Source of the DNA: Pseudisothecium myosuroides
Taxonomy: Eukaryota; Streptophyta; Bryopsida; Hypnales; Lembophyllaceae
Direction: 5' to 3'
Length of the DNA stretch: 64,000 nt
Assembly: GCA_951799445.1 (NCBI GenBank)
Contig: OX637296.1
Coordinates: 16,988,001 to 17,052,000 of the forward strand
Shown here: positions 1 through 11,164 of the stretch, piece by piece
Layout: every line of letters begins with the position of its first letter
Numbering within the stretch: the first letter of the stretch is position 1
Program-made: the position numbers and the translations under genes
The notes under the pieces: generated by a model
What the model was told of the DNA's origin: nothing
Databases searched by the model: none
The model's input: only the letters and a program-made list of their open reading frames with translations

Positions 1-1293
1 AATGTCATAAACATTATAGCATAACAATACAATTAGTATTCTTTATTCATTAGGCCAATCTTCAATTGGGCTCCTTTTTATACCGTGCAATAAATAAAAT
101 CACTTTGTCTACATTTATTAAAAAATCATCAAATTCAAGATGTTTTATTTTCATTTCTTACCTCATACACTAGGGGCTCAACAATAGAAGAACTAGCATG
201 GTGGATTTGTGAATGTTGTATAAAAGCATTGTTGCAACCACATAATACAAAAAGGTGTTAGTGTCTTCAAGCAAACCAACTTTATTAAACTTTTCATTAT
301 CCATGTCGACTACTGATTTAATAAAATTACTTATGTTGAATTTGAATTTAGTCAAAACAAAGTGAATGGAATCATTTTTAATTTGTCTTGTGTAGATTTT
401 TTAAAATATTAATAGAGTTAATCTAAAATCAAGTTAGAATTGTATTGTGTGCCCTAAATAGAAGGTAGCATATGCCACAAATTTTATTTCTAACAATGAC
501 AAAATACTTGTTAGGTATTATAAAGTTTGGACGAGCACAATCTAGCATATGTTTTTTTTAATAAACATTCAAATAAAACAAATGATGCTTCATACTCTTC
601 TTATTTAGGTATTAAAAATGACATTTGATGACTTTTGAAAAATTTAAAGTACTAGTATTCATTGGTTTCTATGTAAAGAGCATGAGACTCCTTGTTGTTT
701 CATTCATTGTGCTTGAACAATTTTGGTCTCCTTTTGGTCCCTACTTTCTTCAAAGAATACAATTTCCTTTGTCCTAATGACACAATGAAACATATATATA
801 TATATATATATAATTATGCTCACCTTAAATGACATATGAATTAATATGGCTTTAATTTCAATATAAAAAATTGGGGGATTTGATTAAATAGTCATACACA
901 CATTCGATAAGATTGTATATGTTATTTTCAAAAACATGTAGTTCATGATATTTCTTGAGATTTTGCTCATCATCATTCATAAATTGCTATTGATTATTAC
1001 TACTAGTGTACCTTGGCACAACCAAAATAAAAGTAAAAGTAATTTTCTAATGTTTTAGTTCATAAAAACTTCATAATTCAATATCTTTCACACCATAGGT
1101 CCAAATGCCATAAAACAAAGCCCATGCACCCTTGTAGAGAACTTTCCAACTGTACTAAGAACGCAATTGAAAGATGCATAGTTCTGAAGATCTGAACGTA
1201 ACAAAAAAAATAAAAAAATAGCTTAGACTAGTAAATTCTTTATTACAATAGTAGAATGCAATAAAAAAAAATTCAGTGATGCATTTTTAATTT
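1..1293. other. AT-rich intergenic DNA, no gene seen
   Basis: No ORF of conserved appearance is visible. The stretch contains a short (TA)n microsatellite at about 794-812. At about 1003-1200 there is a diverged copy of a dispersed repeat that recurs at about 3636, 33370 and 33845; its recognisable core is an AACTTTCACACCA-like segment followed by AAACAAAG and CATGCACCC. Confidence 0.6.
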
Positions 1294-2227
1294 TTAACCC
1301 CTAAAGGACCAACATGCCTTTTTTGGCAACATAGAAATTTTGGACAGGTACGTGTGATTGAAGATTTGCATATTTTGGGCTGAAATTTTTTTAGAAGGTG
1401 GGGGACAAGGAATATCTTTCATATGCACCAAATTTCATGACATTAGGAAATACAAGTCAAAAGTTATGACCTAATATGTTGTTTGTTTCTCAACTTGGGC
1501 AGTCCCAGCAGATCAGAAAAAATCACTTTTTTCAAAAATAAAAACTTGAAATTGGTTTATTAGATTTATATATACGTGGAAAGCTTTGAATCATTCCATT
1601 CTGATCAATGAGTCAAACGTTATGAGGATTTTTAGTTTGCGGGCAGTTATGGATTGTCTACTCTAAAATAAACTTTGAAGTTGTTTATTTCACTCAGTTC
1701 TCCATATTTTTCAAAAAAAATAAAATTGTAGGATGTAGATTGTTTATCACAACATTGCAACAATTGGGATTGGCATTTTTCAATTCCATAATTAACTTCT
1801 TAACAATTTAGTGTTTTGAACCATTCTCTACTTCTTTCTACTTACTATTTTTTTCCTATATGTTGTACAATTCCAAATAATCTGAAAATTTTCAAGCATG
1901 TAGCCAACTTGACTTGAAGAATGAATCCAAAGAAGCACAACCATTTTGGAAATTTTTTCATAATAATCTGACCTTGTGAAGTGCAGCTGCCCGGTTTTTC
2001 GCAGGGCCAAAAAAAGGACTTTTGCCACTTCAAACGCTAATATCTTCCAATCTACACTACGGAAATTTCTGAAATTTTTTCCACATATTCTCAAACAAGA
2101 TTACTACAAGATCCTATGGTTACATGTGTCTAAAAATGATATTTTTCAAAAATTTGGTACTTGTACTAGAGATGGCAGTTTTGGAGCATTTTTGGTGAGA
2201 ACATAGTCAAGGAACTTTAGGGGTTAA
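1294..2227 (+). mobile_element. TTAA-bounded non-autonomous element, type A1 (piggyBac-like)
   Basis: The element begins TTAACCCCTAAAGGACC and ends CTTTAGGGGTTAA, so the ends are inverted repeats with a TTAA at each outer edge. It is 934 bp and has no coding capacity. The interior (GGGCAG boxes, the 'caattccataatt' segment, an ATCTT-CAATCT segment near 2041 and AAATGGCAG near 2170) is shared with 8626-9575 and, inverted, with 13880-14782. TTAA target duplication plus inverted repeats starting CCC are the known signature of the piggyBac superfamily; assignment to it is inference because no transposase is present. Confidence 0.8.
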
Positions 2228-4013
2228 TGTACAAATATCAATTTTGAAATATTGAATTAGTAAGATTATTATTTTTTTCAATTGTAGATCAAATTTATCA
2301 AAGATTTGTAATTTCATAAAAGCATGCATGGTAGTGCAAGTTTTTGTGATTGGCCATAAATCTAAAGAAATGAGACTTTGCATAGAGAGAAACTATATGT
2401 GACAAAATTGAAGTAATAAACTAATTAAGAATCAAGAATTAAGCCACCACCACTAGGGGAATTTTATTCAATACTAGGGGTGTCACCTATATACTGATCT
2501 AGAATTGAAAACATCAATAAATTGCTGACAATTTCCATTAATTGAAAATTGTCTTAATAAATTGTTGAAAATTCCATTAATTAATAAATTCTTAATAGAT
2601 TCCCATTATAAATCCCATCCCTAATTAAAGGCTCAATTTCTCTCTTTTGCATTCTAATCTAGCGCAAAATGCACTCAGTGTTGGCATTGGGGTTCAAGAG
2701 GTTGGCATTGAGGCTCAAAGGTTTGAATTCAAATGGATTGAAAAGTCACCATTTTGAGAGATCCATCATAGAAATATTTTATTTTATAAATATTTGTATT
2801 TGTTAAATGTTGACCATTGCACGCTATTGCCCCAAATTCCATGCCTATATTTGTTGCTTCAAAGCCATCAAGAAAGTTTTATTGACAAAGATCCTTCTTC
2901 CTAAACAAACACATTTATGAATTCAATGAACACATTTTATTTTGTGATTCTTCATACCTATTGAGTGTCGACCATTGCATACTATTGGTCCAAAATTCCA
3001 TTCCTATGTTTGTCACTTCAAAGCCATGAGGGAACATTATACAAGTTGAATTGACAAGGTTCTTTTTTCCCAAGTCTTCCTTTCAGAATGTCAAACACCA
3101 CCATGTTGCTTTTGCATATGACAAAAGGTTCAACAATATGAAGTGACCCATTTGGTTTGTTATTGAAACTGTGTAGAGAATTAAGACAATGACATCCATA
3201 ACATTCTTGAATAATAGGATAAAAAACATTCTTTTGTCTCACTATCCACACTCTTCACTCCAGGTGGTTCAAAGTCAACAATGGTATTTGGAAATGAAGG
3301 ATCGTCCTCTAATCACTCACCACTGTAGCACAAATACACTTCTTTTAGTTGCATCTAGAAAGGACAACCTACTCTTTCTATGCAAGAATGTTATGTCAAC
3401 ATCCAAAAGAACAAGACTACTGTTCTCCTAGTTAGATCGCTATTTAAAAGCTCCGTCATTTTTTTAATTCTCCTGAATATATCTTTGTTTTTTGAAAATA
3501 CATGTAAAATATTGTTCAATGTGGCATTACCTTACTAATTTTTGTTATAAATCCAATAAGTGAAAGTATGTATAATGACTAAAAGGGTCCACTATGGACT
3601 TCCTACCTTATAACCTCATAAGGGATCTCTTCATACAATTACTAGTGTACCTTGTTCCATTGCCCTCAGTCAAAATAAAAGTAAAAAATAATTTTGTATA
3701 TTTTAAGATTCTAAAATAAATAAAAAATCCTTAACTTTCACATTATAGGTTTAAATGTCATGAAACAAACAAATAGCCTAACTTAAGGTATGGACATACT
3801 AGCTTTCTCAGTTGTGTTTAGGACAAATGTTATTGTAACGTAATTACTTTAAATATTAAAAAATTTGAATACAAGAATATAGTAGTTCATTGGCCCCTTA
3901 TAACATACAGACAACACAATTGGAAATTTTAGCTAAGTCTAATTAACGCACAAATCTAAGAAAAAAAATATCCACTTTAATTGTATTAGGCAACATCTGA
4001 CAATAGATTCCCC
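2228..4013. other. AT-rich intergenic DNA with dispersed repeat
   Basis: No gene is recognised. Around 2820 and 2970 a 'gaccattgca...tattg' segment occurs twice, which suggests a degenerate local direct repeat. At 3636-3970 is another diverged copy of the repeat also found at about 1003 and 33370-34310. Confidence 0.5.
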
Positions 4014-4235
4014 CACTACAAGAGAAAGGGGTGATTAAAGTGAGTTTTAAAGTATAATCCTAGACATAAGATTTTAAGTAATGACCTTTAAGGAGATTTT
4101 CAGCAAAATTTTACTTAAAAGACATGTGTTTAAAGTAAAATTTTGCTGAAAATCTCCTTGAAGGTCATTACTTAAAATCTTATGTCTAGGACTACACTTA
4201 AAAACTCACTTAAAACACCCCTTTCTCTTGTAGTG
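4014..4235. mobile_element. CACTA-type foldback MITE
   Basis: A 222-bp near-complete palindrome begins CACTACAAGAGAAAGGGG and ends CCCCTTTCTCTTGTAGTG. The arms pair over almost their whole length (about 100 bp each) with a small centre near 4118-4132. Ends of the form CACTACAAGA are characteristic of CACTA (En/Spm) elements, which make 3-bp target duplications; the flanks here are CCC and CTC, so the duplication is imperfect. There is no coding capacity. Confidence 0.8.
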
Positions 4236-5280
4236 CTCGCTATCCAGGATTAGTGCCTCCCCCCAAAATCCAAATAAAATCATACATACACAGATAAATA
4301 TAAGCAAATTGCAAGGCTTCAATTGTATTAGAAAGTTTATTGAAATGACAAAAAAATCTTAAATTCTATTTGGGAAATAAAATAAATCCTTTGTATTGAA
4401 ATGAATGGAAATTTTACCACATCAAACATCTTACATGGCACAAGTACTACCACGTTAGATAAAATTATTTTTTATTTTTTAATTAATTATATATTTTTAA
4501 AATAATTCAAGTAATTCAAGTAACTCAAGTAATTATACACTCTACACTCAAAAAAGGCAGTCACTACGACATTCTTCAAAGTGATAATCACATAATTATA
4601 AAATCACATATTCACTTCATTATATAGTTATAAAATTAATTGGGCCCAACACTAAACAATGATAGTTAAAATTGCTCCCATACAATGCATAAAAAATTAA
4701 TCCCAAACATATTTTTATATTTCACCATGCATAGAATAGGAACTATTCTAGCAATAAAATATCCTCCCTTAGCCAATTATTTAGCGTGTTAGAATTTTTA
4801 AAGCAATATTATTATTTATTTTTTGATCCGTTTGGAATTCAAATTGGTAAAAAGCTTGAGCAAAGTGTTTGATGACTACATGGAATGCACAAAATTAAAT
4901 AAAAAATCACAAGAGTGATGGAAAAAGAGAGACATCACATTGGCCACATGATTCACCCTCTTGATCCTGCATATATTCTCTCATCTCAATGTAAGGTAAC
5001 GCCACCTAATTCCGATCCTGTTTGAAACCAAACTTTTTCTAAAATTAATCCATGTAGATTCTTGCATAAAATGTGTTCTTACTGTTCATGTGAGTCTGGG
5101 TCAATTTTAGAAACTCGTATTTCTAATACTTTTGAAAACAATATTTTATTGACATGGTGGCCAAAAAATGTGTTCTAAACTAATCTTGAATCTTGTTTTG
5201 ACTACCAACAAGATCCCACAAAATCTTCTTCAATGTAATAATGGGAACCATGTTGAATTGCTAATTCATTTGCTTTTAGA
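4236..5280. repeat. Repeat copy, inverted relative to 20.5-22.0 kb
   Basis: The segment at about 4430-5330 reappears in reverse complement at about 21380-21960, with part of it again at 20440-20760. Shared landmarks are the block around the 'ggtaacgccacctaatt' motif (4996), the 'catcacattggccacatgattcaccctcttgatcctgcatatattctc'-like block, and the 126-bp repeat that follows. No gene is seen. Confidence 0.65.
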
Positions 5281-5680
5281 TGAAATAAATTACCACACCG
5301 TGGCACAGAAGGCAAATGGCTAGGGCCAAGCTACCTGTTCTACCACATTGTTGACTTGCCAACGGAATAGAAGAGCAAATTGTGAGCTTGGCACGGAATC
5401 CTCCCATGTTGTTCACACCCTTTCTGTACTCCAATTGAATCACAAGGATCCACTATTGACATATCACCATTCCAACAATTGATTGGACAAACAATCATGG
5501 TGGCATCAATAGCAGCCTTGATTTTAGCAATAGAAGCCCACATGTCTCACCTCACAGTGGGGACTTGAGATGGGGAATCATTAAAAAAAATTGTGGAGCC
5601 CGTAACAAGACATTTGGTGAATCAATTTTTTTGTATGATGGTGGCAATGCCCTTAACAATCACATCATGAACTTAATTAT

Positions 5681-6165
5681 TGCACTGTGGCACGGAAGAG
5701 ATGGACGGAAGGCAAATGGTTGGGGCCAAGCTACATATTCTATCACACTACTGACTTGCCAACGGAATAGAAGAGCAAATTGTGAGCTTGGCACGGAATC
5801 AATTACTGCACTGTGGCATGGAAGAGATGGACAAAAGGCAAATGGCTGGGGCCAAGCTACATGTTCTATCACATTGTTGACTTGCCAACGGAATAGAAGA
5901 GCAAATTGTGAGCTTGGCACGGAATCAATTATTGCACTGTGGCACGGAAGAGATGGACGGAAGGCAAATGGCTGGGGCCAAGCTACCTGTTCTACCACAT
6001 TGTTGACTTGCCAACAGAATAGAAGAGCAAATTGTGAGCTTGGCACAAAATCAATTATTGCACTATGGCACGGAAGAGATGGACGGAAGACAAATGGCCG
6101 GGGCCAAGCTACCTTTCTACCACAATGTTGACTCGCCAACGGAATAGAAGAGTATAGGCTTGCCA
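5681..6165 (+). repeat. 126-bp tandem repeat, about 4 units
   Basis: Units start at 5681, 5807, 5933 and 6059, each opening TGCACTGTGGCA or a close variant, with few differences between units. A partial, rearranged copy lies at about 5297-5400. Because 126 is divisible by three, both strands stay open across the array and produce artificial 42-residue protein repeats; nothing suggests real translation. The last unit is cut by the TTAA-bounded element at 6168. Inverted relatives lie at about 20880-21400. Confidence 0.9.
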
Positions 6166-6167
6166 AA

Positions 6168-7086
6168 TTAACCCCTAAAGGACCATTGTCCCTTCAGGGA
6201 ATAAATGCGTTTTTGGGCAGGTACCTACGGGCTGAAATTTTCTTCTGAAACTTTTTTTGGAGGTAGTAAAGTTGATAAGCTTCGTGAAAATATAATTTTT
6301 TTCACAATCTGTGCACGGGAAATAAAGTTGTGACCAAATAAGCTCAAAACAAGGGATGGGGGGTAGTCCAGCAACAAAAAAAAATTCGCAAAAATTTGAA
6401 AAAAAATTTAGTATTTTTTTTCTCATAGATTATATTTTTGTCTATCTGGAAAGCTTTTATTCATTTCATTTGGATTTGTTATGAGGAAATTATGGACATT
6501 TTTGTTTTTCAAGCAGTTAGAGCATCTTCTTGAAAAAAATAACTTGTAGGATTCATTTCTGAATGAAAATTTTCAAATTTTTCAATTGTTTTTTTCATGG
6601 TTTAGTTTACTTACTAGAACAATCTCATCATTGGGATTAGTATATTTTAATTCCATGTAAAATATATGAATATTTTTTATTTTCCTTCTATCTTGTACCT
6701 ACTGCTAAACAATTTTTTTAAGAATGATAATCAAGTTTTTTTTTTTTTTTTTTCCTGGACTCTCAACTCAATTCTCCACTATAAAGATTTAAAGCTCAGA
6801 ACTCTGTAGTGCAAAAAATTTAAGTTAAAAAAGTTCAAAGTCAAAAAATCTAGTCCCACAATGTGCTAAAACACTTGTTTTTTCCACATTGAACGCAAAT
6901 ATCTTGCAATCTGTGCAGTCAAAAATTCTAAAAAAATTTCCACACTTTTTTATAATAGTTAGGTGTAAGATCCTATGGATAGATGTGAAAAAAAAACAAT
7001 TTAAATTTTTTTTAAGTCTTTGCTATAGAAATGGCAGTTTTCAGTGCTTTTGGGCAGAAAAAAGGCCTCGGTCCTTTAGGGGTTAA
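6168..7086 (+). mobile_element. TTAA-bounded non-autonomous element, type A2 (piggyBac-like)
   Basis: A 919-bp element with TTAACCCCTAAAGGACC at the left and GGTCCTTTAGGGGTTAA at the right: a 17-bp perfect inverted repeat including the TTAA. The interior matches 9949-10866, 12924-13844 and, inverted, 29767-30696, including ATCTTGCAATCTGTGC near the right end. It is inserted directly against the 126-bp tandem array. No transposase is encoded. Confidence 0.88.
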
Positions 7087-7677
7087 TTAAGATTTTTGGT
7101 ATTGTAAATTACTGTACCCTCTAGACATTCTTGATTTAACCATGTAAGGACATCATTTCATCAATCAAACCTTTTAGGTCCGCAATCATTGTGATGAATG
7201 AGATGAAAGTTATGAGGAACTTTAGTTGCGGGTAGTTATGGATTCTATTCTCTAAAATAAACTTTGAAATCCTTTAGTTAACTTAATTTTCAATATCTTT
7301 GGAAAAAAAATTCATATTATGTATATTGTTTAATATTACATCACAACCATTGAGATTGACAATTTTCAATTCCATAATTAAATTATTAACAATTTAGTAT
7401 TTATATCATCCTCTACTTTTTTTACTTACTAATTTTTCCAAGCATATTTTTTTTTTTAAATTATTGAAATTTCTTTTATGTAGTTCCAACTTATTTTTTC
7501 AACATATTATGGAGAGTTGCTAGTTGTAGGATCTACACATGTTTGGATAAAAAGTTTGAAAGATGAAATCTAACTAGTTGGAAAGAATTCAAAATATTTC
7601 TTTTCAATTCCAAACATTGTGATCTTGCAATTGACAAGGTTTCTTATTCTGAAATTTTAAGAGGATATTCAAACAAG
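7087..7677. repeat. Internal fragment of a type A1 element
   Basis: About 7190-7450 matches the central part of the A1 elements (around 1610-1850 and 8940-9190: 'ttatgaggaa', the GGGTAGTTATGGATTCT-like block, 'caattccataatt') but lacks inverted-repeat ends. The stretch after it resembles 27210-27300. No gene is seen. Confidence 0.6.
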
Positions 7678-8629
7678 TTAACCCCTAAAGAATTGAGGAG
7701 CCCACTTTAGACTTTTTGAGAATATGGGCAAGCTCTATTGACTTTGTAATTTAGATTTTTTCCGTGAATTTTTTAGGATGGATGCTACTCATCATAATCT
7801 ATAGAGAAAGCTTTGTTTCATATCATTCCACTAAATAAAGAATTTTCTTAGAATTGTATAGATTGACATCTACTCAAATATATTTGAACCATTGAATTTT
7901 GAATAATAAGGTAAACATTATGAAGAGTTTTATTTTGCGGCAAATGAAGTTAGAAAAAACAAATGAACAAATCTTTTGCTCTCAATTTTTAAAAATAAAA
8001 AAATAAAAAAAATAATTTTTTTTATTTTTTTATTTTTTTCCTAGAATATTCTTACCATTAGAATTAACAATTTTCAAATTCTTCCAAAGTTACTGGTTAT
8101 TCATTTAATAATACCCTCTATTTTACAATTTCTTTAAATGAATGTGAAAGTGTGTGTTTTGGTTGAATTTTTTAAGATATATTTTAAAACCATTTTCCAA
8201 CTTACTGACTAAAATGCACAAGTTATAGGACATATGAGTTTTTTTCTAAAAATATTGAAAGGCAAAACTTCACCTTTTGAAGTTCTAGAAAAGTCTACAT
8301 TTTGAAGTTTAGGCACATTGAACTTGCAATTGGTAGGGATATTCACTCAAATATTTTGGTACAACTTACTTGAACAAGTTAACCAAAGGATCCTACAATT
8401 AGATTTATGAAAAAATAAATATTGATGTAGATTTTGACCTTGGTTTTGGAAGACTGTTTTAAAGCAATTTTAGACCTCTAAACATGAATTTTTTAAGGAA
8501 TTAGCTAAAGGATCCTACGGTTGAATTTATTTAAAATATATATGTAGATGAAGATTTTAGCTTTGATTTAGAGACTAGTATTTTGAAGTAGTTTTGGGTC
8601 TTTATACATGAAAGACCTTTAGAGGTTAA
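7678..8629 (+). mobile_element. TTAA-bounded non-autonomous element, type B
   Basis: The left end is TTAACCCCTAAAG and the right end is CCTTTAGAGGTTAA. The 952-bp interior differs from type A but matches the host parts of the nest at 52443-55330 (shared 'ggatggatgctactcat' block, a TTTTGAAGTTTA-type block, GGATCCTAC motifs near the right end). Its final TTAA (8626-8629) is also the first TTAA of the next element, so the two abut. Non-coding. Confidence 0.75.
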
Positions 8630-9575
8630 CCCCTAAAGGATCAAACACCATTTTTTGGCAACATAGCAATTTTGGGCAGCTCACTACGAATGGAAATAAT
8701 ATTATATTTCTTTGAAATTTTCACGCAAGATGTGCCCAAGGTGTAGCTTCAAGGCCCAACAATTTTCTTAACTTTTGACTACTTGGTTAAAAAGTTATTG
8801 CATGATATGTAATTTTCCACGTTTTGGTGGGCAACCCGGGCAGCTGAAAAAATTTCTTTAAAAATCATTTTTTTGAAAAATAAAAATTTGAAATTGGTTC
8901 TACATATTTAAATATACATGGAAAGCTTTGAATCATTCCATTTGGATTAATGAGTTAAAAGTTATGAGGATTCTTAGTTTGAATGTAGTTATGGAATCTC
9001 TACTCTAAAATAAACTTTCAAGTCCTTTATTTAACTCAATTTTCAATATTTTTGAAAAAAAAAGAAAAACACTGGGTGTAGATTGTTTATTACAACATTA
9101 CAACCCTTGGGATTGGCATTTTTCAATTCCATAACGAAATTCTTGACAATTTAGTATTTTGAGTCATTCTCTACCTCTTTCTACATACTATTTTTTTCCT
9201 ATATGTTGTACTGTACAATTCCAAATGATTTGAAATTTTTCAAGCATGTATCCAACTTGCCTTGAAAAATGAATCCAAAGATTAACCACCATTTTGGACA
9301 TTTTTCATACAAATGTGACCTTGTGAAGGGTAGCTGCCCGTTTTTTCGCAGGGACAAAAAAAGGATTTTTGTCAATTCAAATGCTAATATCTTGCAATCC
9401 ACACGGTGGAAAATTCTGAAATTTTTTCCACATCTTCTTAAACTAGTGTACTACAAGATCCTACGATTACATGTGTTCAAAAATGTTTTTTTTCCTAAAA
9501 TTTGGTACTTGTATTAGAAATGGCAGTTTTGGAGCAGTTTTCGTGAAAACATAGTCAAAAACCTTTAGGGGTTAA
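8626..9575 (+). mobile_element. TTAA-bounded non-autonomous element, type A1
   Basis: A 950-bp close relative of 1294-2227. It starts TTAACCCCTAAAGGATC and ends CCTTTAGGGGTTAA, and shares a TTAA with the type B element on its left. It contains no coding sequence. ATCTTGCAATCC lies near 9390 and the AAATGGCAG block near 9518. Confidence 0.82.
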
Positions 9576-9948
9576 CTAGAAAAACAAATAAAAAGCACCT
9601 ATTGGTTCCATAATCAGAGTATTTTGGTGACTACCTTGGTCATGGGGGCCGCGTCCCTCAAAGATTAACTCCAACAGGACAAGCTAGTCACTATAGAAAT
9701 CAACTTTTTGGGTTCCCTTGAATGATTTGCTTAGCCCTTGAACGCCGGGGTGGTGACGGTGGAAACCATCCTTTTTGGCATTGTATGACATCATCTACTA
9801 AAAAAAATGCTCATTGGAGGTCAAACTATTGTTCATGATCTCCCCTTTTTGCACAAAATTCCAAGGATGAACAATTGCACTTCTCTCCTATGTACAAAGA
9901 TTCTTTGTCATTCATCGGCCAAAAAATGACCACAACATCATGTAAGGG
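9576..9948. repeat. Fragment of a dispersed repeat
   Basis: The stretch shares a 'gactaccttggtcatggg' block with about 11292-11310 and an 'aggtcaaact...tctttgtcat' block with about 10890-10985 and 23570-23660. No gene is seen. Confidence 0.5.
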
Positions 9949-10866
9949 TTAACCCCTAAAGGACCGCTTATCTCCTCGGGGGACAATTTGGGTCCAAGTA
10001 GGTTCCTATTGTCTCAATTTATAGTGAATTTTTTTGGAATTTTTTGAGGTTGTGTAGTTTTGTGAGAGCTTTGTGGATATATAATTTTTATTTCGATCGG
10101 TGACCGGAAGCAAAAGTTATGGCCCAATAAGCCAAAAATGGAGAATGGCAGGCAGCATAAAAAATCACAAAAAGTCAAAATATTTTTTCCTAAAATATTA
10201 TATTTTTGTCTACACATGAAACTTTGATTCATTCAATTTGGACTTGTGATGAAAAAGTTATGGACAATCTTACTTTTTCGGGCAATCTAAGCATCTTCTT
10301 GAAAAAATAACTCATAAGATTCATTTTTGAATGCAATTTTTACAATTTTCCAAAAACAATTGTTGGACATAGTTCAATTTGCTTGCTAGAACAATCTCAC
10401 CATTGGGATTATTGAGTTTCAATTTCATCTTAAAGCTATTATTGGTTTCGTTTTTCCTTTATTTTCGAACCTATCTCTGCTTAACAATTTGTTAATGAGT
10501 GAAAATTAAGGGTTTTTTTTCCTAAATTTATTTTCCTAGATTCTCAACTCAAATATTAAACATTAAAAGTTTAAAAATCAAAATCATTAGTATAAAAGTT
10601 TTAAGTTAAAAAGATTCAAAGCCAAAAAATCTAATCAAACAAGGTATAAAAAACTTGTTTTCTTCACTTTGGATGCAAATATCTTGCAATTTACATAGTC
10701 AAAGTTTCTGAAATTTCTTCCTTACATACATATACTAATTTAGTATAAGATCTTATGGTTAGATATGCAAAAAAAAACAATTTTTAAAGTTTTTTGCTCT
10801 TTGCAATAGAAATGGCAGTTTCAAGTGTAGTTTGATGGAAAAAAAGCCTCAATTCTTCATGGATTA
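9949..10866 (+). mobile_element. TTAA-bounded element, type A2, right end decayed
   Basis: The left end TTAACCCCTAAAGGACC is intact. The interior follows the A2 pattern (GGGCAG, 'caactcaa', ATCTTGCAAT near 10680, AAATGGCAG near 10810). The right end has decayed to AATTCTTCATGGATTAG where GGTCCTTTAGGGGTTAA is expected, which marks this as an old, immobile copy. Confidence 0.72.
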
Positions 10867-11002
10867 GAAAAAAAATCCAGGTGCACTTACTAAAGGTCAA
10901 ACTCCTATGCAAGAGCTTTCTTTTTTACACAAAATCCCAAAGATGAAAATCTGCATTTCTGTCCTACATAGAAGAATTCTCTGTCATCCATCAGACACTT
11001 AC
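10867..11002. repeat. Dispersed repeat fragment
   Basis: A copy of the block also seen at 9812-9925 and 23570-23675 (recognisable by 'aggtcaaact' and the later 'ctgtcatcc' block). Confidence 0.45.
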
Positions 11003-11164
11003 TACCGTAAGTGAAGGTCTGATCCGGCAGTCAGGTGCCGGAATTGAATTTCCACGTCAGATTCTCAGGGGTCCACATCACTTCAGACCATTCACATGAT
11101 GACACGTGTCACTTTCCCCCCAAAATGACTTAATTTTTGCCGAATCTGACCTTCACGTAGGGTA
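11003..11164. mobile_element. 162-bp MITE with 27-bp inverted repeats and a G-box
   Basis: The left end TACCGTAAGTGAAGGTC and the right end (reverse complement TACCCTACGTGAAGGTC) pair over about 27 bp with four mismatches, followed by a CCGGCA/TCGGCA pair. The outermost TA could be the target duplication. The middle holds GACACGTGTC at 11101-11110, a perfect palindromic G-box/ABRE-type motif. No coding sequence. Confidence 0.6.

Noticed and set aside
5565..6131. 188-residue ORF with 42-residue repeats, and its antisense partner
   Set aside because: It is the translation of a 126-bp tandem repeat; period divisible by three keeps both strands open. Units differ by changes that are not biased to silent sites and no domain is visible.
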